Shown here: piece after piece, positions 1-11,386 of the stretch
Numbering within the stretch: position 1 is the first letter of the stretch
Layout: each line of letters starts with the position of its first letter
Source: Siphonodentalium dalli
Taxonomy: Eukaryota > Mollusca > Scaphopoda > Gadilida > Siphonodentaliidae
DNA: 64,000 bases
Assembly: GCA_032622095.1 (NCBI GenBank)
Contig: CP136066.1
Location: forward strand, 186,594,716-186,658,715
Direction of reading: 5' to 3'
Notes under the pieces: model-generated
Told to the model about the DNA's origin: nothing
The model's input: the letters and a program-made list of their open reading frames with translations, nothing else
Databases searched by the model: none
Translations under genes and position numbers: made by a program

Positions 1-700
1 GACGTTTAATGTATCATCATTACTGGATTGATAAAACAATACTACATGGCAAAATGAGAAAAAAAATGGGTGATGAGATATTTAAATCTTAGAAACATAA
101 ATGGACTCATATGAAAGGCACTTTGTGGTTTGAAGTCTCAAATTTAAATTATACTTTACTTTTTTCAAATTCCACTCCAGGAATCAAAATAGGTTGATAA
201 AGACATGAAATACTTCTTGATAGTCATATAAAAAGCCATAATTGTTGAAGACATAAGTAAGTTCTCTAATGCAACAGGTACACCTTTTAATAATATAAGT
301 ATTACTCACATTTCAATTTCTCTGCTCTTGTGTTAAGGATATTTTTCTCCTGGTTCTCTTTGATTGGACGGAATCGACCCAGCACCCTCATAAACTGGCA
401 AAAGTTGACTGTATCATCATTACTGGATTGATAAAACAATACTTTATTTACTACATGAGCATGACACAGAGCAAATATATATAATGTACAGTCACATCAA
501 AAAAGAGAATGCAATTCCTAATCAATTGTATACTGAAACTTCATGTCATATCATAAGCCATAAGGACTTGCGTAAACACATTGTCATATGAATAATTATT
601 AACTGACCTTTCTTGAAAGAATGAATGCACAATTCTGTCTCCAAGTGGATTAATGGCTAACTCTGGGATACGCAGGAAGTCTTCTCGGCTGTGAATAGAG
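1..700. other. Non-coding flank with a short direct repeat
   Basis: I see no gene here. A word of about 34 bases beginning GTATCATCATTACTGGATTG occurs at about 10 and again at about 409, which suggests a small duplication or two copies of one dispersed repeat. Open frames here are short and lack splice context. Confidence 0.5.
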
Positions 701-722
701 TTAATGATAATGGTCATCTTAT

Positions 723-1055
723 ACCGGCATGTGAAGATAAAATGACGACAAGCATCAAGAAATATAACCAAAATGATCCAATGCAGGGGTTATTTCTCAT
801 CCAAACCTATTCACGCAAAATATTCGACAAGAATCCATGCCCATGTCTAGAGTTTGATTGGATCATGGGAGGAATTATTTTTTTTTATACTGGCATGTGA
901 AGATAAAATGACAACATGCATCAAGAAATATAAGCAACATGCATCAAGAAATATAAGCAACATGATCAAGTGCAGGGCTTATATCTCATCCAAACCTATT
1001 GTCGCATAATATTTGGCAAGAATCCATGCCCACGTTTAGAGTCATGGGAGGAAAA
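723..1055 (+). repeat. Two direct copies of a ~150-bp repeat
   Basis: Copy 1 (about 723-870) and copy 2 (about 891-1053) share the block from GGCATGTGAAGATAAAATGA to AGAATCCATGCCCA. The second copy has an extra internal repeat of about 25 bases. Both keep a related open frame on the + strand (shared peptide core LIQTY, IF, KNPCP). That follows from sequence identity and is not evidence of coding, because no splice sites or homology support a gene. Confidence 0.7.
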
Positions 1056-1167
1056 TTATATAACTGAAATAAGGACAAAAATTTCTCCAAGAAAAAAAAC
1101 ATCTCTTGTTTTGATTCACGGATGGAAAGTGACTCAATATGACAGACTGAAATTTTACACTATACAG

Positions 1168-1313
1168 TTGTCGCCCGTTGTCGAGGGAGATATTGAGATT
1201 TGTCACCCGCTCGAGAACGGAATGTCTCCCGAGGAGCGAAGTTCCGAGGGAGACATTCCGTTCTCGAGCGGGTGACAAATCTCAATGTCTCCCGAGAAGA
1301 AGGGCAACAACTG
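1168..1313. repeat. Near-perfect hairpin (foldback element)
   Basis: The left arm (about 1168-1230) and right arm (about 1248-1313) are reverse complements around a loop of about 17 bases, with key words TTTGTCACCCGCTCGAGAAC and GGAATGTCTCCC. The outer ends GTTGTCGCCC and GGGCAACAAC are also inverted. A diverged relative with GGGCGACA and TGTCTCCCGGG words lies at about 2098-2180. This fits a small foldback MITE. No coding capacity. Confidence 0.75.
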
Positions 1314-2097
1314 ATTTGTTATCCGATTATTCCACAGAAAATATCCTTGCCATCCACACGCACGATGTTGCACTGAGTCATGAGTGATTTCTTTCCCGAT
1401 TATGTATATTTTCAGTAACTACTTATAGTCCCATAGGATTTCTGTTCCATAAACGATAATCCGCGTTTATTGTCGATCATTTGGTGGTCAAATCGTCAAT
1501 ATTGGTCCATGCAATGTAAACCAATAAGCCATATAGGTATGTTCTCGTCTTCTGCAAGGCATATTCAATGTCGTCTTGTGCGCGCAATTTACTCGCGATG
1601 TTCATTTCAAAACGGTCTTCCCCGAAAGCTATTGGGAAGTTGTCAATTTCATTAATGTACATTCATATGTGTCAGTGCTCACGGCGATCCTCACATAAAA
1701 TACTTCTATGATCACATTGCAGACATCGCGGAAGAAGATAAGCGTACAGTACCATTCATTCGCTACAAACGTATGCATTACGTTGTCTACCATCGAACAT
1801 TTATAACCAACCAACCTAAAGGGGTCCTCTCTTTCAATCTTGCATCATAATGTCGACATGAACAAATTGAATCACCGAGATGTTGCGATGTAAAAAGTAA
1901 ATATTAACTCTTGTCCGATAAAAGTATCAACTTAAAACTTAAGAATATTAGTGTTCACTAAATATATGCAAATTAGCAAACACCACAACTGGTGTGTTTT
2001 GCGAATCCGTGGGGTATATAAGATCTATGATTTTTTAGTACGTGGTAGTGATGCGAAGTAGATGTGTTACTGCAGTGTGTGTTTGGAGATATTCTTG

Positions 2098-2180
2098 CCT
2101 GATAACATCAGGCGGGCGACAAAAACAATGTCTCCCGGGTCAGCGGGCGACAGTGTGATTTGTCGCCCGGCACGGGACAG
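2098..2180. repeat. Diverged fragment related to the 1168-1313 hairpin
   Basis: Short inverted words GGCGGGCGACA and TTTGTCGCCCGGC flank ATGTCTCCCGGG. They resemble the ends and arms of the upstream hairpin. Assignment is tentative. Confidence 0.4.
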
Positions 2181-2562
2181 CACATGGGCCAATCAGAAGG
2201 GTGGAAAATAGGGAGGAGGATAACAAAACATTTTGTTATTAAAACAAATTATGTTTATCATAGAGGCCATCCAATTATTTGATCTGCATGAGTTGGATTC
2301 TACATAGCTTGTGATTACACAGAGGAAAGAATTTCAGAAGCCAAAATCTATAGGAATAATATAACTTCATATGAATAAAACAAAGTATACAATTTGTATT
2401 GCAGTCAAAAAAACTAATCTGAGAGTGAGATATATTGGCCCAACCACATCAGACATCTTAGTCTGAAATAGCTGTGGGTCAATCTATCTTCGGAGAGAGA
2501 ATTGAAAGAGTTGACAAATTGTATCTTATTGCAGTTCAGAAAGAGTTTTGGAAACGATGAGA

Positions 2563-2718
2563 TACAGTAATGCCCTAAGTAATCGACCCCTTAACCACAG
2601 CAGAATTATAGGTAACTTTTCAGGATTTAGTCGGAAATATGGCTTGTTGCCATTCATCGGAAAGCTCTCAGGGAGATTCTGCATGGTTAAGGAGTCGATT
2701 ACTTAGGGCATTACTGTA
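2563..2718. mobile_element. Tc1/mariner-like MITE, copy 1 of 3
   Basis: A 156-bp element that begins TACAGTAATGCCCTAAGTAA and ends with its inverted form TTACTTAGGGCATTACTGTA. The interior also folds on itself. The TA at each end fits a TA target duplication, typical of Tc1/mariner elements (family knowledge). Related copies lie at 28089-28246 and 49252-49438. No transposase. Confidence 0.8.
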
Positions 2719-3254
2719 GGCATTGAATTAGGAATGAACAGTATTGATAGTCTTATACTTAGTATGGTAGCTTACCTTAGGAAGCCATTCTGGTTTTTAT
2801 CCAGACTGGTGAATCTGTTGTAGAGTCGTATAATCTGATTTCGAGAAACTGTAAGTAAATATAATAGAAATTAGTACATCACGAATAACCAGACAGCACG
2901 CTGTTTTTATATTGCAGATATACATGATTGTGAAGAATATTCACTGAATCCCACTAGTAATAACATACATAGCATAGAAAGATGGCCTGTATTAACTTTG
3001 AACTCATAGCCAGTCGTTCCCAGGAGGAAAACACAACAAGAGAACTTATTTGATCCCGCAATTCATAAGACGGGTGCAATTGCATCTTGTAATATAATCA
3101 CAAGTTGGGTGTTTCTCAAACAAGATGTCATAATGTCTACATGTAGTATACATGTAGTCACACTTTCACATGTCCATAATTGAATTGAAACAGAAAAGGA
3201 TCAAAATAAACCTTCAAATAGTTCAATATTTAATCAACGATTACAGTCATCATA

Positions 3255-3705
3255 ACCCCGGACCCCCACCCATGCAAGGGGGTAACCCACAACCAACTAT
3301 CGCACTCCCCTGGGTCGTCGCGAATTATGCGTTCACCCACTTAAAGTTATAAATAATTAAAAGTTTGGCAATATGACACTGTAATTCGACCCACATGCAT
3401 AAAAACTGTTTTATTTGTACCGTGCACATTTCCGCGCAATGGTTCGAGGTGCCAGTTAATGGCATTATGAATAGAAATAGAATATGCCTAAGGAAATGGC
3501 ATTATGAATAGAAATAGAATATGCCCAAGGAAATGCCTCCTTTGTCTTTGATATTTTTATTTGACCGGGGCCTCCCCGGACCCCCACCCATGCAAGGGGG
3601 TAACCCACAACCAACTATCGCACTCCCCTGGGTCGTCGCGAATTGTGCGTTCACCCACTTAAAGTTAAAAATAATTAAAGTTTGGCAATACGACACTGTA
3701 ATTCG
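3255..3705 (+). repeat. Two direct ~135-bp repeats separated by ~190 bp
   Basis: The block starting CCCCGGACCCCCACCCATGC occurs at 3255-3391 and 3574-3705 with high identity. Between them a word of about 40 bases, ATGGCATTATGAATAGAAAT, is itself duplicated (about 3461 and 3498). The region looks like a dispersed repeat that has been locally duplicated. No gene. Confidence 0.7.
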
Positions 3706-4342
3706 ATTCAATGTATTGACTAATGTTCACCATCCAACATAAGTAATAAATTACAATACAAGTATTACAACTAATCTACATTTCAAATTGGTTTAAACAA
3801 TAGTTTATATTGAAATAAACAGGGATCTTCCCTTCTTAGTAAGTTAGTATCTACAATATCCTGCATTGCATCATATAACAAACACGGATGTTTGTACAAA
3901 CTGTCGAATCAAACAGGCGGATTTCTGAATTATATTCATCCCAACTTTTTCTAGAAATAATCAGTCTAAAATGGAAGTAATCAAGTAGTTCTTACACCCA
4001 GTCTCTTTCTGAATTTCGCTTATCTCTTCCTCTTGTAGTTGTGATGCCCGCGCTCCCATTTTATGTATTTAAAACAAGTTTAAAATACGTTTTCTTAGGA
4101 ATAGTCCGCACACAGGAATTTACACGCAAGCAACTTCCATCAATGAAAAGTTCAAGGTCGTGGTTAGACTAAAAAGGCAAATAAAAACTTGGACGCGGAT
4201 CAGACGTGTAACAGAGTGCGGTAAACCAAAAGCACAGTCAGTGCGTGCCACCTTTATATCGCCTCATTTAGACATATGAAGTCGCCACGTAGGCTGGAGC
4301 GGTGTGGTTTTCGGCTTTTTTGACATTGAACTTGAACTGTTT

Positions 4343-4515
4343 AAAGGTACTCAATCCGATCAGACGCTCCTAAATTACTATTTCTTTGGCTTCGGGGGGG
4401 GGGGGGGGGCCGGGGGGGGGGGGGGGGGGGGGGGGTAAAAACTATTTGATTCGCGTCGAGGTACCCACCAATAAAAGCTCAGAGTGACGAGATATCGATT
4501 TTTGAAGTTTGTTAT
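4343..4515. mobile_element. Left part of a split MITE (AAAGGTACTC family)
   Basis: The left terminus AAAGGTACTCAATCCGAT and the following 150 bases match the intact copy at 12630-13069. The element is then interrupted by a CR1-like LINE fragment. Its middle reappears at about 5262-5336 and its right end at about 11387-11465. It carries an expanded G tract at 4394-4435 where the sister copies have few or no Gs. Confidence 0.75.
4394..4435 (+). repeat. G homopolymer tract
   Basis: Forty-two bases, all G except a CC in the middle. Sister copies of the same MITE read GGCTTCGTGTG (12660s) and GGCTTCAGGGGGG (23350s), so the tract is an expansion within this copy. It could form G-quadruplexes, and its exact length in the assembly is doubtful. 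Confidence 0.85.
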
Positions 4516-4529
4516 TCTATCTATCTATT

Positions 4530-5236
4530 GACCTACTGGTTGACCCCCATATCATCATGATTGTTATCACCAGGCGCAGTCAGTGCAATTTAGTGGGAAA
4601 TAGAGTTGATAGTGGTGACAAGTTTGTCAGTTAAAAGAATGTGTACAGATAAAAGCATGTTAAAAACAAAGGTTGCTGTTGGGTTCATGGTTGAAGCTGA
4701 TAAGCACTCCTCCTGAACTAGTCAGGATCAGATAGCTTAATCAGATCAGACGGGAGTTGATTCCAGAGTATAGCTGTGCTTGGGAAGAATGAGTGTCTAA
4801 ATTAATTTGGCCCAGTGTGAATTCGACGATAAGTGTCAGCGTTGCTATATCTGCTATGTCTGAAGGTAATCTGGGATAGTAATATCTACTTGGTTATGGT
4901 CTTATGGATTAATTTACTGAAGAGGGGTAATTTTGAGATGGTTCTTCTGTCCTCAAGGGGTTTCAGTTTTAATTCTTCCTCATTTTTGACAAACTTGAGA
5001 ATCTTGAATAGTCATTAAAAATCCAACGGATGGCCCGATTTTGTACTCGTTCAATTTTAGTTATGTTTTCTGAAGTATGAGGGGACCAAATTGCAGCGGC
5101 ATACTCTAACTTCTGTCTAGCCATGGCCTGATAAGCTGCTTTCTTGAGTACTTTATTTTGTGTTTTGACATTCCTTTTTAGGAATCCCAGGGACTGATTT
5201 GCACTTAATGTTGTTCGTTGTATTTCTTGAGATGTC
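4530..5236 (-). pseudogene. CR1-like LINE reverse transcriptase C-terminal fragment
   Basis: Reading the - strand from about 5236 downward gives the C-terminal part of a CR1-type LINE ORF2. It has the core SANQSLGFLKRN, then QKLEYAAAIWSP, then VQNRAIRWIFNDYSR, and near the end LWNQLPSDLI, an order typical of CR1/Jockey-group elements. The catalytic motifs (F/YADD) lie upstream in full elements and are missing here, so the copy is 5' truncated, as is usual for LINEs. At least one frameshift and several stops make it dead. The 3' end carries a GATA/TAGA-rich tail near 4515-4530. It is inserted in the MITE that begins at 4343. Confidence 0.75.
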
Positions 5237-5261
5237 TAACAATATGTGGCCCAGAAACACG

Positions 5262-5336
5262 TGGTAATTAAAACGGAGGGTCTCGGACAAAATTGCGGAT
5301 GAAGATAGATAACTATAATATCAAGTGGTACTTTAG
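5262..5336. mobile_element. Middle part of the split AAAGGTACTC MITE
   Basis: The stretch with AAATTGCGGATGAAGATAGA followed by a diverged AATATCAAGTGG matches positions of about 12805-12860 in the intact copy. It is cut at 5337 by the LTR element. Confidence 0.65.
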
Positions 5337-6074
5337 TGTGACGGTGTAATTTAGCCCTAGTTTATATATAGAACTAATACAAGTTAATACTGACAACTAG
5401 CAGCTAACATATTCATTCATATCACCGGTATTTACGACATCCCGTTCACCCGCTCAACTTTGCTGTTTTCGATCCGTCCCTGTCTGATTACTGTCGCTTC
5501 AGCCCAATGCTAAACGCTCTAGTACGGCCACTTCAAATAGTACAGGTAAGCTCGCCGCTGATTGGGTGACACATGGTCGCGCGTAAATTATCAAAGGTAA
5601 AATATTTCGCGGGGTTTCCAGATTGTTTTACCTGTCTATCAGAAAGTATTGTCTTCGGGTTTGAGTTTATTTTGTCGTCAAGATGTCGTCAAATTTAGAT
5701 AATGGTTGAACGCAGATTATGCTGACATAGTGGCCTATGTCCTATTGAACTGGGTCTACTGATGTACTGGTGTACTGATATATCTCTACTAGTGTATTAT
5801 AACACTCTGTGTGTTTACTGATGTATTATCAGACTATGCCAGTCTGTGGATGATGTTTGATAGTATGTGTTGATGGTAATGGTGATGATAATCGATGTGT
5901 TATGAATAAATACTATGAAGACTTATACAGGTAATACGAACTTTCCATTGACCCTGCCCACCTAGATTGAGAATTCATTGACATAGCCCATACTGCCAAA
6001 GCAAACTATAAATTTAATGTCAAAAGGCTCGAGGACATTAATATATATAATGGACCCATATTAACCCTCTGACA
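5337..6074 (+). repeat. 5' LTR
   Basis: A 738-bp repeat with TG..CA ends, followed after two bases by the TGGCGCC primer-binding-site candidate. It is highly similar to 6577-7327. Confidence 0.85.
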
Positions 6075-6576
6075 TTTGGCGCCTGGCGTGGTAATGGCAG
6101 TGGGTGAATGTTGTCTACTTCAAATAGTGAAGCAGATTACGACTTTTCAGCTGATAATTTACCAACTGTCTTGAATTATTCATGGCATAGTTTCAGTTAT
6201 TAGCAGGGATCAATAGTGGTGACAGTATTCTATGTTCAGTTTATTTAGGTTATGATAGTATTACATATAATCTCATTATTGCAGAGATATACAACAAATT
6301 TTCGACTGACGATCCAGTGGTTTAACTATTTGAGGTTCCAGTTCTCCAAGAAAATTTTGTTTCTAGTTATATATTCTGGTGATATATAGTGTTCATATCA
6401 TTTCTCTTTCAGCTAATGTTTCGAGATTAGTTCTGAATTCAGTTTTTGAACTCTGAATTTATTATATCGTGGTTTAGATGGTGCTCTACTATTATTATTC
6501 AGAGTGTGAGAGTTTATTGATATTTTGTAGCTTCGAGTTGAATGATACGGAGATCATTCGCCAACAGGAGGGAGAG
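6075..6576 (+). other. LTR element interior, no coding capacity
   Basis: It holds the primer-binding-site candidate at its left and a purine tract at its right. No frame longer than 60 codons is present, and no gag, protease or polymerase motif is seen. Confidence 0.7.
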
Positions 6577-7327
6577 TGTGACGGTGTAATTTAGCCCTAG
6601 TTTATATATAGAACTAATACAAGTTAATACTGACAACTAGCAGCTAACATATTCATTCATATCACCGGTATTTGCGACACCCCGTTCACCCGCTCAACTT
6701 TGCTGTTTTCGAACCGTCCCTGTCTGATTACTGTCACTTCAGCCCAATGGTAAATGCTCTAGTACGGCCACTTCAAATAGTACAGGTAAGCTCGCCGCTG
6801 ATTGGATGACACATGGTCGCGCGTAAATTATCAAAGGTAAAATATTTCGCGGGGTTTCCAGATTGTTTTACCTGTCTATCAGAAAGTATTGTCTTCGGGT
6901 TTGAGTTTATTTTGTCGTCAAGATGTCGTCAAATTTAGATAATGGTTGAACGCAGATTATGCTGACATAGTGGCCTATGTCCCATTGAACTGGGTCTACT
7001 GATGTACTGATGTACTGATATATCTCTACTAGTGTATTATAACACCCTGTGTGTTTACTGATGTATAATCAGACTATGCCAGTCTGTGGATGATGTTTGA
7101 CAGTATGTGTTGATGGTAATGATGATGATAATCGATGTGTTATTCTTTTGAAAGATGAATAAATAATATGAAGACTTATACAGGTAATACGAACTTTCCA
7201 TTGACCCTGCCCACCTAGATTGAGAATTCATTGACAGAGCCCATACTGCCAAAGCAAACTATAAATTTAATGTCAAAAGGCTCGAGGACATTAACATATA
7301 TAATGGACCCATAGTAACCCTCTGACA
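6577..7327 (+). repeat. 3' LTR
   Basis: A 751-bp copy of the 5' LTR. It is preceded by the polypurine tract AGGAGGGAGAG and ends CTCTGACA. Confidence 0.85.
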
Positions 7328-7336
7328 TTTGTGATA

Positions 7337-8623
7337 ACACGGCCATATTTTGTTTAAGTCACTTAAACCAGTATTCCTATATTCTGAACATAAAAATCTA
7401 TATTTATTTTCAGAAAAAAAAATGTCCAAAACATTATAGAGACCAAAAACGTTTCTTCCGAAGAGCCCATCGCTTAGCTGTAAAATCATATTTCAAGGAC
7501 TCTATTTATAAAATAGAACGTCAAGCAGTTTCCGATCACAAAGCCTTCTGGAAATCCGTCCGTCCTAAAACTGGAAGCAGTGTGCGCCCAGGAACGGAAA
7601 TGCTATTTAATGCTAACATCTCGTCATCTGAAAATTATCGACCTATAGCTCTATCAACACTCATATCAAAAATATTCGAAAAAGTTGTTCTGCAGAAAAT
7701 TTCTCATCGCCTTCATACAACCGATAATCAATTCGGTTTCAAGAGCGGACATTCCACTGACAGTTGCATTCTGGCACTCAAAGAGACAATAAATCACTAT
7801 ATATCGAAGAATACCCCTGCTTTCGTCTGCTTTCTTGACGCCAGCAAAGCATTTGATAGAGTCAATCACAGAACATTAACCCAATTATTGTGGAAACGCG
7901 GTATACCGACCTCAGTCATCAATGTCCTCAGTAATTGGTTTGGAAATCAGGAATACAACGTCAGATGGGGAGGATCGCACTCGCCTCCATTCCGGCCAAC
8001 GAGTGGAGTTCGACAAGGCGGGGTTCTCAGTCCTTATTTGTTTAATGTGTACATAAATGGTATAAGTGAGAGGTTGAATGAAAGCGAGAGTGGATGTGTG
8101 ATAGGTGGTAAGAGAGTAAACCATTTATGCTATGCTGATGACATGTGTCTACTTGCACCCTCTCTAGAGGGACTTCGTCGTCTCGTGAGAATATGTGAAG
8201 CCGAAGCTTTACCCATAAATTTGGTATATAATTGCACAAAAACAGTAGGGATGGCGTTCATACCAAAATCCCTACGCCTCACGACCTTTCCAAAACTTTT
8301 TCTCATGGGTAGAGAACTTAAGTTTGTTCCCGCCTATAAATACCTTGGACATATTCTCAGAGACGATCTTATTGATGATGATGATATTATGAGGCAATAT
8401 AGATCAATTTGTTCCCGTTCCAATATCCTCATGAAAAAGTTTTACAAGTGTTCATTTGATGTAAAACGCCATCTTTTTCATGCTTATATTTCATCATTAT
8501 ATTGTTGTACTATGTGGGAAAATTTCACCCAGCGCAGTTACCGCAAATTAATTGTATGTTATAACAATGCCTATAGGAAGTTTATGGGGTATGAATGGAG
8601 ATGTAGCGCAAGTGGGATGTATG
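7337..8623 (+). pseudogene. LINE 1: reverse transcriptase remnant (5' part), split by LINE 2
   Basis: The linker region (RDQKRFFRRAHRLAVKS, then HKAFWKSVRPKTG) is followed by reverse transcriptase blocks NYRPIALSTLISKIFEK, FLDASKAFDRVNH, SGVRQGGVLSPYLFNVYI and the active site YADDMCLLAPS, then the CR1/Rex-type C-terminal region ending CSASGMY. Upstream endonuclease is missing, and a piece of the fingers domain between KTGSS and NYRPIA is deleted, so the copy is inactive. The frame is open from 7582 to the junction. At 8623 it is interrupted, and the same codon is completed at 11170 (see the 3' part). Confidence 0.85.
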
Positions 8624-8651
8624 CCAGATGTTATTTTCAACCATGTTTAAA

Positions 8652-9240
8652 GGGGTACTGTACCCAAGATGTTGTTGTTGGTTTCTATAATCCCCGAGTC
8701 GGAGAATAAGGTAACAACTTTTCCATTTTTTGAAAGTCCGTTGAGTACGAAGTATTGTTACGGATGGAAAATTTACCGGAATGCAAAAATACAAATTGTC
8801 GTTGTCGAGTAATTTTTGTAAAGTTTTCAACCAAATGAATCAAATAAACATTATATTATATGCTTAGTAGTCCCATATACTCATTTAAGTTAGTGTATCG
8901 TCACTAGTCAATGAGTGGCTTGGGTTTTCTCCCCGTATAAGCATAATGTTTCAAACGATCGTGTGTGCAATTGTTTTCCTAATCCAGTATCCCTCAATTA
9001 TAATTTGATTACGTTTTGTACACGAAAATTCGAATTTTAAGAGACGCCATTTTATGGCTGGAGCCATAAAATCAATTTATATTAAATTATTAACTTTTAA
9101 ATTATTAAATTTTAAGATAGCCTATTAACCTGAGCGTTTACAGAATACATCTTCGACTCAAATTACTTATATTTCTATATAGTATCGATAATAGATCGTT
9201 GTTATCACCGGGAATTTATTGAAAATGGCGTACAGTACCC
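8652..9240. mobile_element. MITE with AGGGGTACTGTAC ends inside LINE 2
   Basis: The left terminus AGGGGTACTGTACCC and right terminus GCGTACAGTACCCCT are inverted. Both flanks read TTAA, consistent with a TTAA target duplication. About 590 bp, no open frame of interest. Removing it rejoins the LINE 2 frame (LFSTM then FKLAHIPSD), so it arrived after LINE 2. Confidence 0.75.
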
Positions 9241-9244
9241 CTTT

Positions 9245-11097
9245 AAGCTTGCTCACATCCCATCTGATATGAAGAAAGGTCTTGTTTTGCCAATATACAA
9301 AGGAGATCCGAAACCTATTCAAAACCCAGACAGCTACCGGGCAATCACGCTCCTTCCTGTATTATATAAGATTTATGAGAATATAATTCTTCAAAGACTT
9401 AAGGAGAGCCATAATTTCAAACATTTTCCGAGTAGCCTACAAAATGGATTCCAGAAAGGAGTTGGTTGCTCGGTAACTGCCTTCGAACTTCAAGAAGGCA
9501 TAGCCTATGCCAAATCGAATGGGTCTCGCTTATTCGCAGCTTTTCTTGATTCGAAAAAAGCATTTGACTGTGTATGGCACGAGGGCCTAATTTACAAATT
9601 GCATGAGATGGGAATAAATGGTAACTTGTTCCAATTATTTATTGACATGTACTCAAATGTGGAGAGCTATATATTGTACGAAGGAATTATAACACATTCA
9701 ATCAAAATGGAGCAAGGTACCAGACAAGGAGTATTTTATCTCCCTTCCTGTACCTTATTTTTATTGATGACCTTGTTAAGTCATTGTCTGACTCACCTCA
9801 TGGTTTGCATATAAGCACGCTGACATGCTCGTGTCCGACCACTGCAGACGATATCACGATAACATCACTGACAGAGCACGGTCTGCGAAAACTCATTGAC
9901 ATATGCTACAACTACAGTTTAAAGTGGAGGTTCCAATTTTCTCACGAAAAAAGTAAGATCGTTATCTTCAACACCTCTCGCAAACCAGCAGCGCTCACAA
10001 CAGATAAATCATTTGTAATGGGACCCTGTGCAATATCTGAATCCGATCAGGTAACGCATCTGGGCATACTCCAGGATTCTAGAAGTTCCCATATCCCGAA
10101 CATTGATCACGCTTCTCAAATGCTACGCAAATGCTTCTTTGCCGCTTGTCGCGCCCCGGTTTCGAAAGATTTCACTCCTCTGACAAACCTTAAACTGTTT
10201 AGTCAGGTAGCCATTCCTAAAGCTCTGTATGGTTGCGAGATGTGGTGGAGCCTTTCATCTACGAATTACCTTAGCTTAGAACGAGCATATCGCATGTGCA
10301 TTAAAAACATGCAACTTATCTCTCAGAGAAGTAGTACAATTCTTTCTCTCTCCTTGCTTGGTGTCTTGCCAATTCAGTATGAACTAGAGAGGAGAAAACT
10401 CTTGTTTCTGGGGTCGCTCATCAACTTGCCATACGGTCATAGACAAGCCTTAGAAATATTTTTGTTCAATCTCCATGCGATGTTGTTATATGCCCGTCCA
10501 CCCACGGGTTTTCTTGCGGAGATTACAAACGTTCTTAAAAAATATGACCTATATGATCACCTCTTACACTTTGCAACTACAGGGTCTTTTCCGACTATAT
10601 CAATGTGGAAAATTACTATAAAGGAACGCCTCACTGCTCACTATTGTCGTGAAACTAGTTATTATGCACAAGGGGATATGCTATTCTTCTTTAAGGTCAA
10701 GCCTGATCCAATTTCCATTTGGAAACTCTGGGTTACATGTCGAGACGAACCAGCCTTTTTCGCCAACTGTGTTATCATGGCACGCACTCTGAACAGAACG
10801 ACATATGATAATGCTTCTGTATGTTATCATTGCAAACTAAATTATTCGAATCAATTGTTTCATATGTATAGTAAATGCTCGTCTGAATTCGCTTTGATAA
10901 CGCGGAACACATTCTGGTACTCCATAATTGATCGATTTGGAATACATGCGTTCAACTTCTTGGAAGCAATGTCAGAAGAAACCCTCTTAGCCTATTTCTT
11001 CGGTGGATGCATCAGCGCAGAAATTCACCTCATCTGCGACGAGAAGCAGCTATTCGGACAATGCGTCCGCTTCATTTGCGAAATATGCGCGGTCTGA
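9245..11097 (+). pseudogene. LINE 2 ORF2 remnant: reverse transcriptase with C-terminal zinc knuckle
   Basis: The first frame gives HIPSDMKKGLVLPIYKGD, SYRAITLLPVLYKIYE, AFLDSKKAFDCVWH and MEQGTRQG. A frameshift near 9732-9790 leads to the second frame, starting IFIDDLVKSLSDSPH. The catalytic box reads TADD instead of F/YADD (about 9841-9852), which alone would disable it. The long C-terminal region ends with a C-x2-C-x9-H-x4-C cluster (CYHC...H...C, about 10831-10879), a zinc knuckle seen in I/Outcast-type LINEs. The frameshift and the altered active site make it a pseudogene. Confidence 0.85.
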
Positions 11098-11169
11098 GCA
11101 ATACATGGATGTCTTAACATCTTGTCTTGCAGTAATTATTTCAGCAATAAATTTATAATTATTATTATG

Positions 11170-11366
11170 TGAACTATTCTTCGGTCTTTGATATGGTGAC
11201 TCTAAAGTCATCCGACCTCCTGGTGTCTCATTTGGTATTTGAGGAATTAAGTCATGTTAAATTATATTGTGTAGATATGTCAACAGTTTATTTGTGTATG
11301 TATATATTGTATCATATTGTCTCCATGTTTGGGGGAATAAACATCTCTCTCTCTCTCTCTCTCTCT
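11170..11366 (+). pseudogene. LINE 1 3' part and (TC)n tail
   Basis: The LINE 1 frame resumes here. The G at 8623 plus TG at 11170-11171 completes a valine codon and yields SGMY-VNYSSVFDMV, the expected continuation of this LINE family. The 3' untranslated stretch contains AATAAA (11336-11341) and finishes in a CT repeat at 11346-11366. Confidence 0.7.
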
Positions 11367-11386
11367 GCAAACCTATCACCAATTTT

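Larger units (their letters stand above)
5337..7327 (+). mobile_element. Short LTR retrotransposon (non-autonomous, TRIM/LARD-like)
   Basis: Two long direct repeats bound a 502-base interior. The 5' LTR (5337-6074) and 3' LTR (6577-7327) both start TGTGACGGTGTAATTTAGCC and end CCCTCTGACA, so they have the TG..CA ends of LTRs. Just inside the 5' LTR is TGGCGCCTGGCGTGG, a plausible primer binding site resembling lysine-tRNA-type sites. Just before the 3' LTR is the purine tract AGGAGGGAGAG. The interior has no gag or pol frame, so it must rely on another element. LTR copies differ at scattered bases plus an extra stretch of about 15 bases in the 3' LTR near 7142-7156. Flanks TTTAG and TTTGT are not a clean target duplication. 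Confidence 0.85.
8624..11169 (+). mobile_element. LINE 2 inserted into LINE 1
   Basis: A different, 5'-truncated LINE carrying a partial ORF2 (frames at 9245-9790 and 9784-11097) and ending in an (ATT)n tail at about 11150-11166. It is inserted in the LINE 1 reading frame. A TATG word occurs at both junctions (8620-8623 and 11166-11169) and may be a short target duplication. A MITE interrupts it near its left end at about 8652-9240. Confidence 0.8.

Noticed and set aside
691-1275. Two related frames sharing LIQTY...KNPCP as a possible gene family
   Set aside because: The similarity follows from a 150-bp DNA duplication. No splice sites, and the rest of each frame differs.
5332-7332. 5-bp target duplication of the LTR element
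   Set aside because: Flanks TTTAG and TTTGT share only TTT; not reported as a true duplication.
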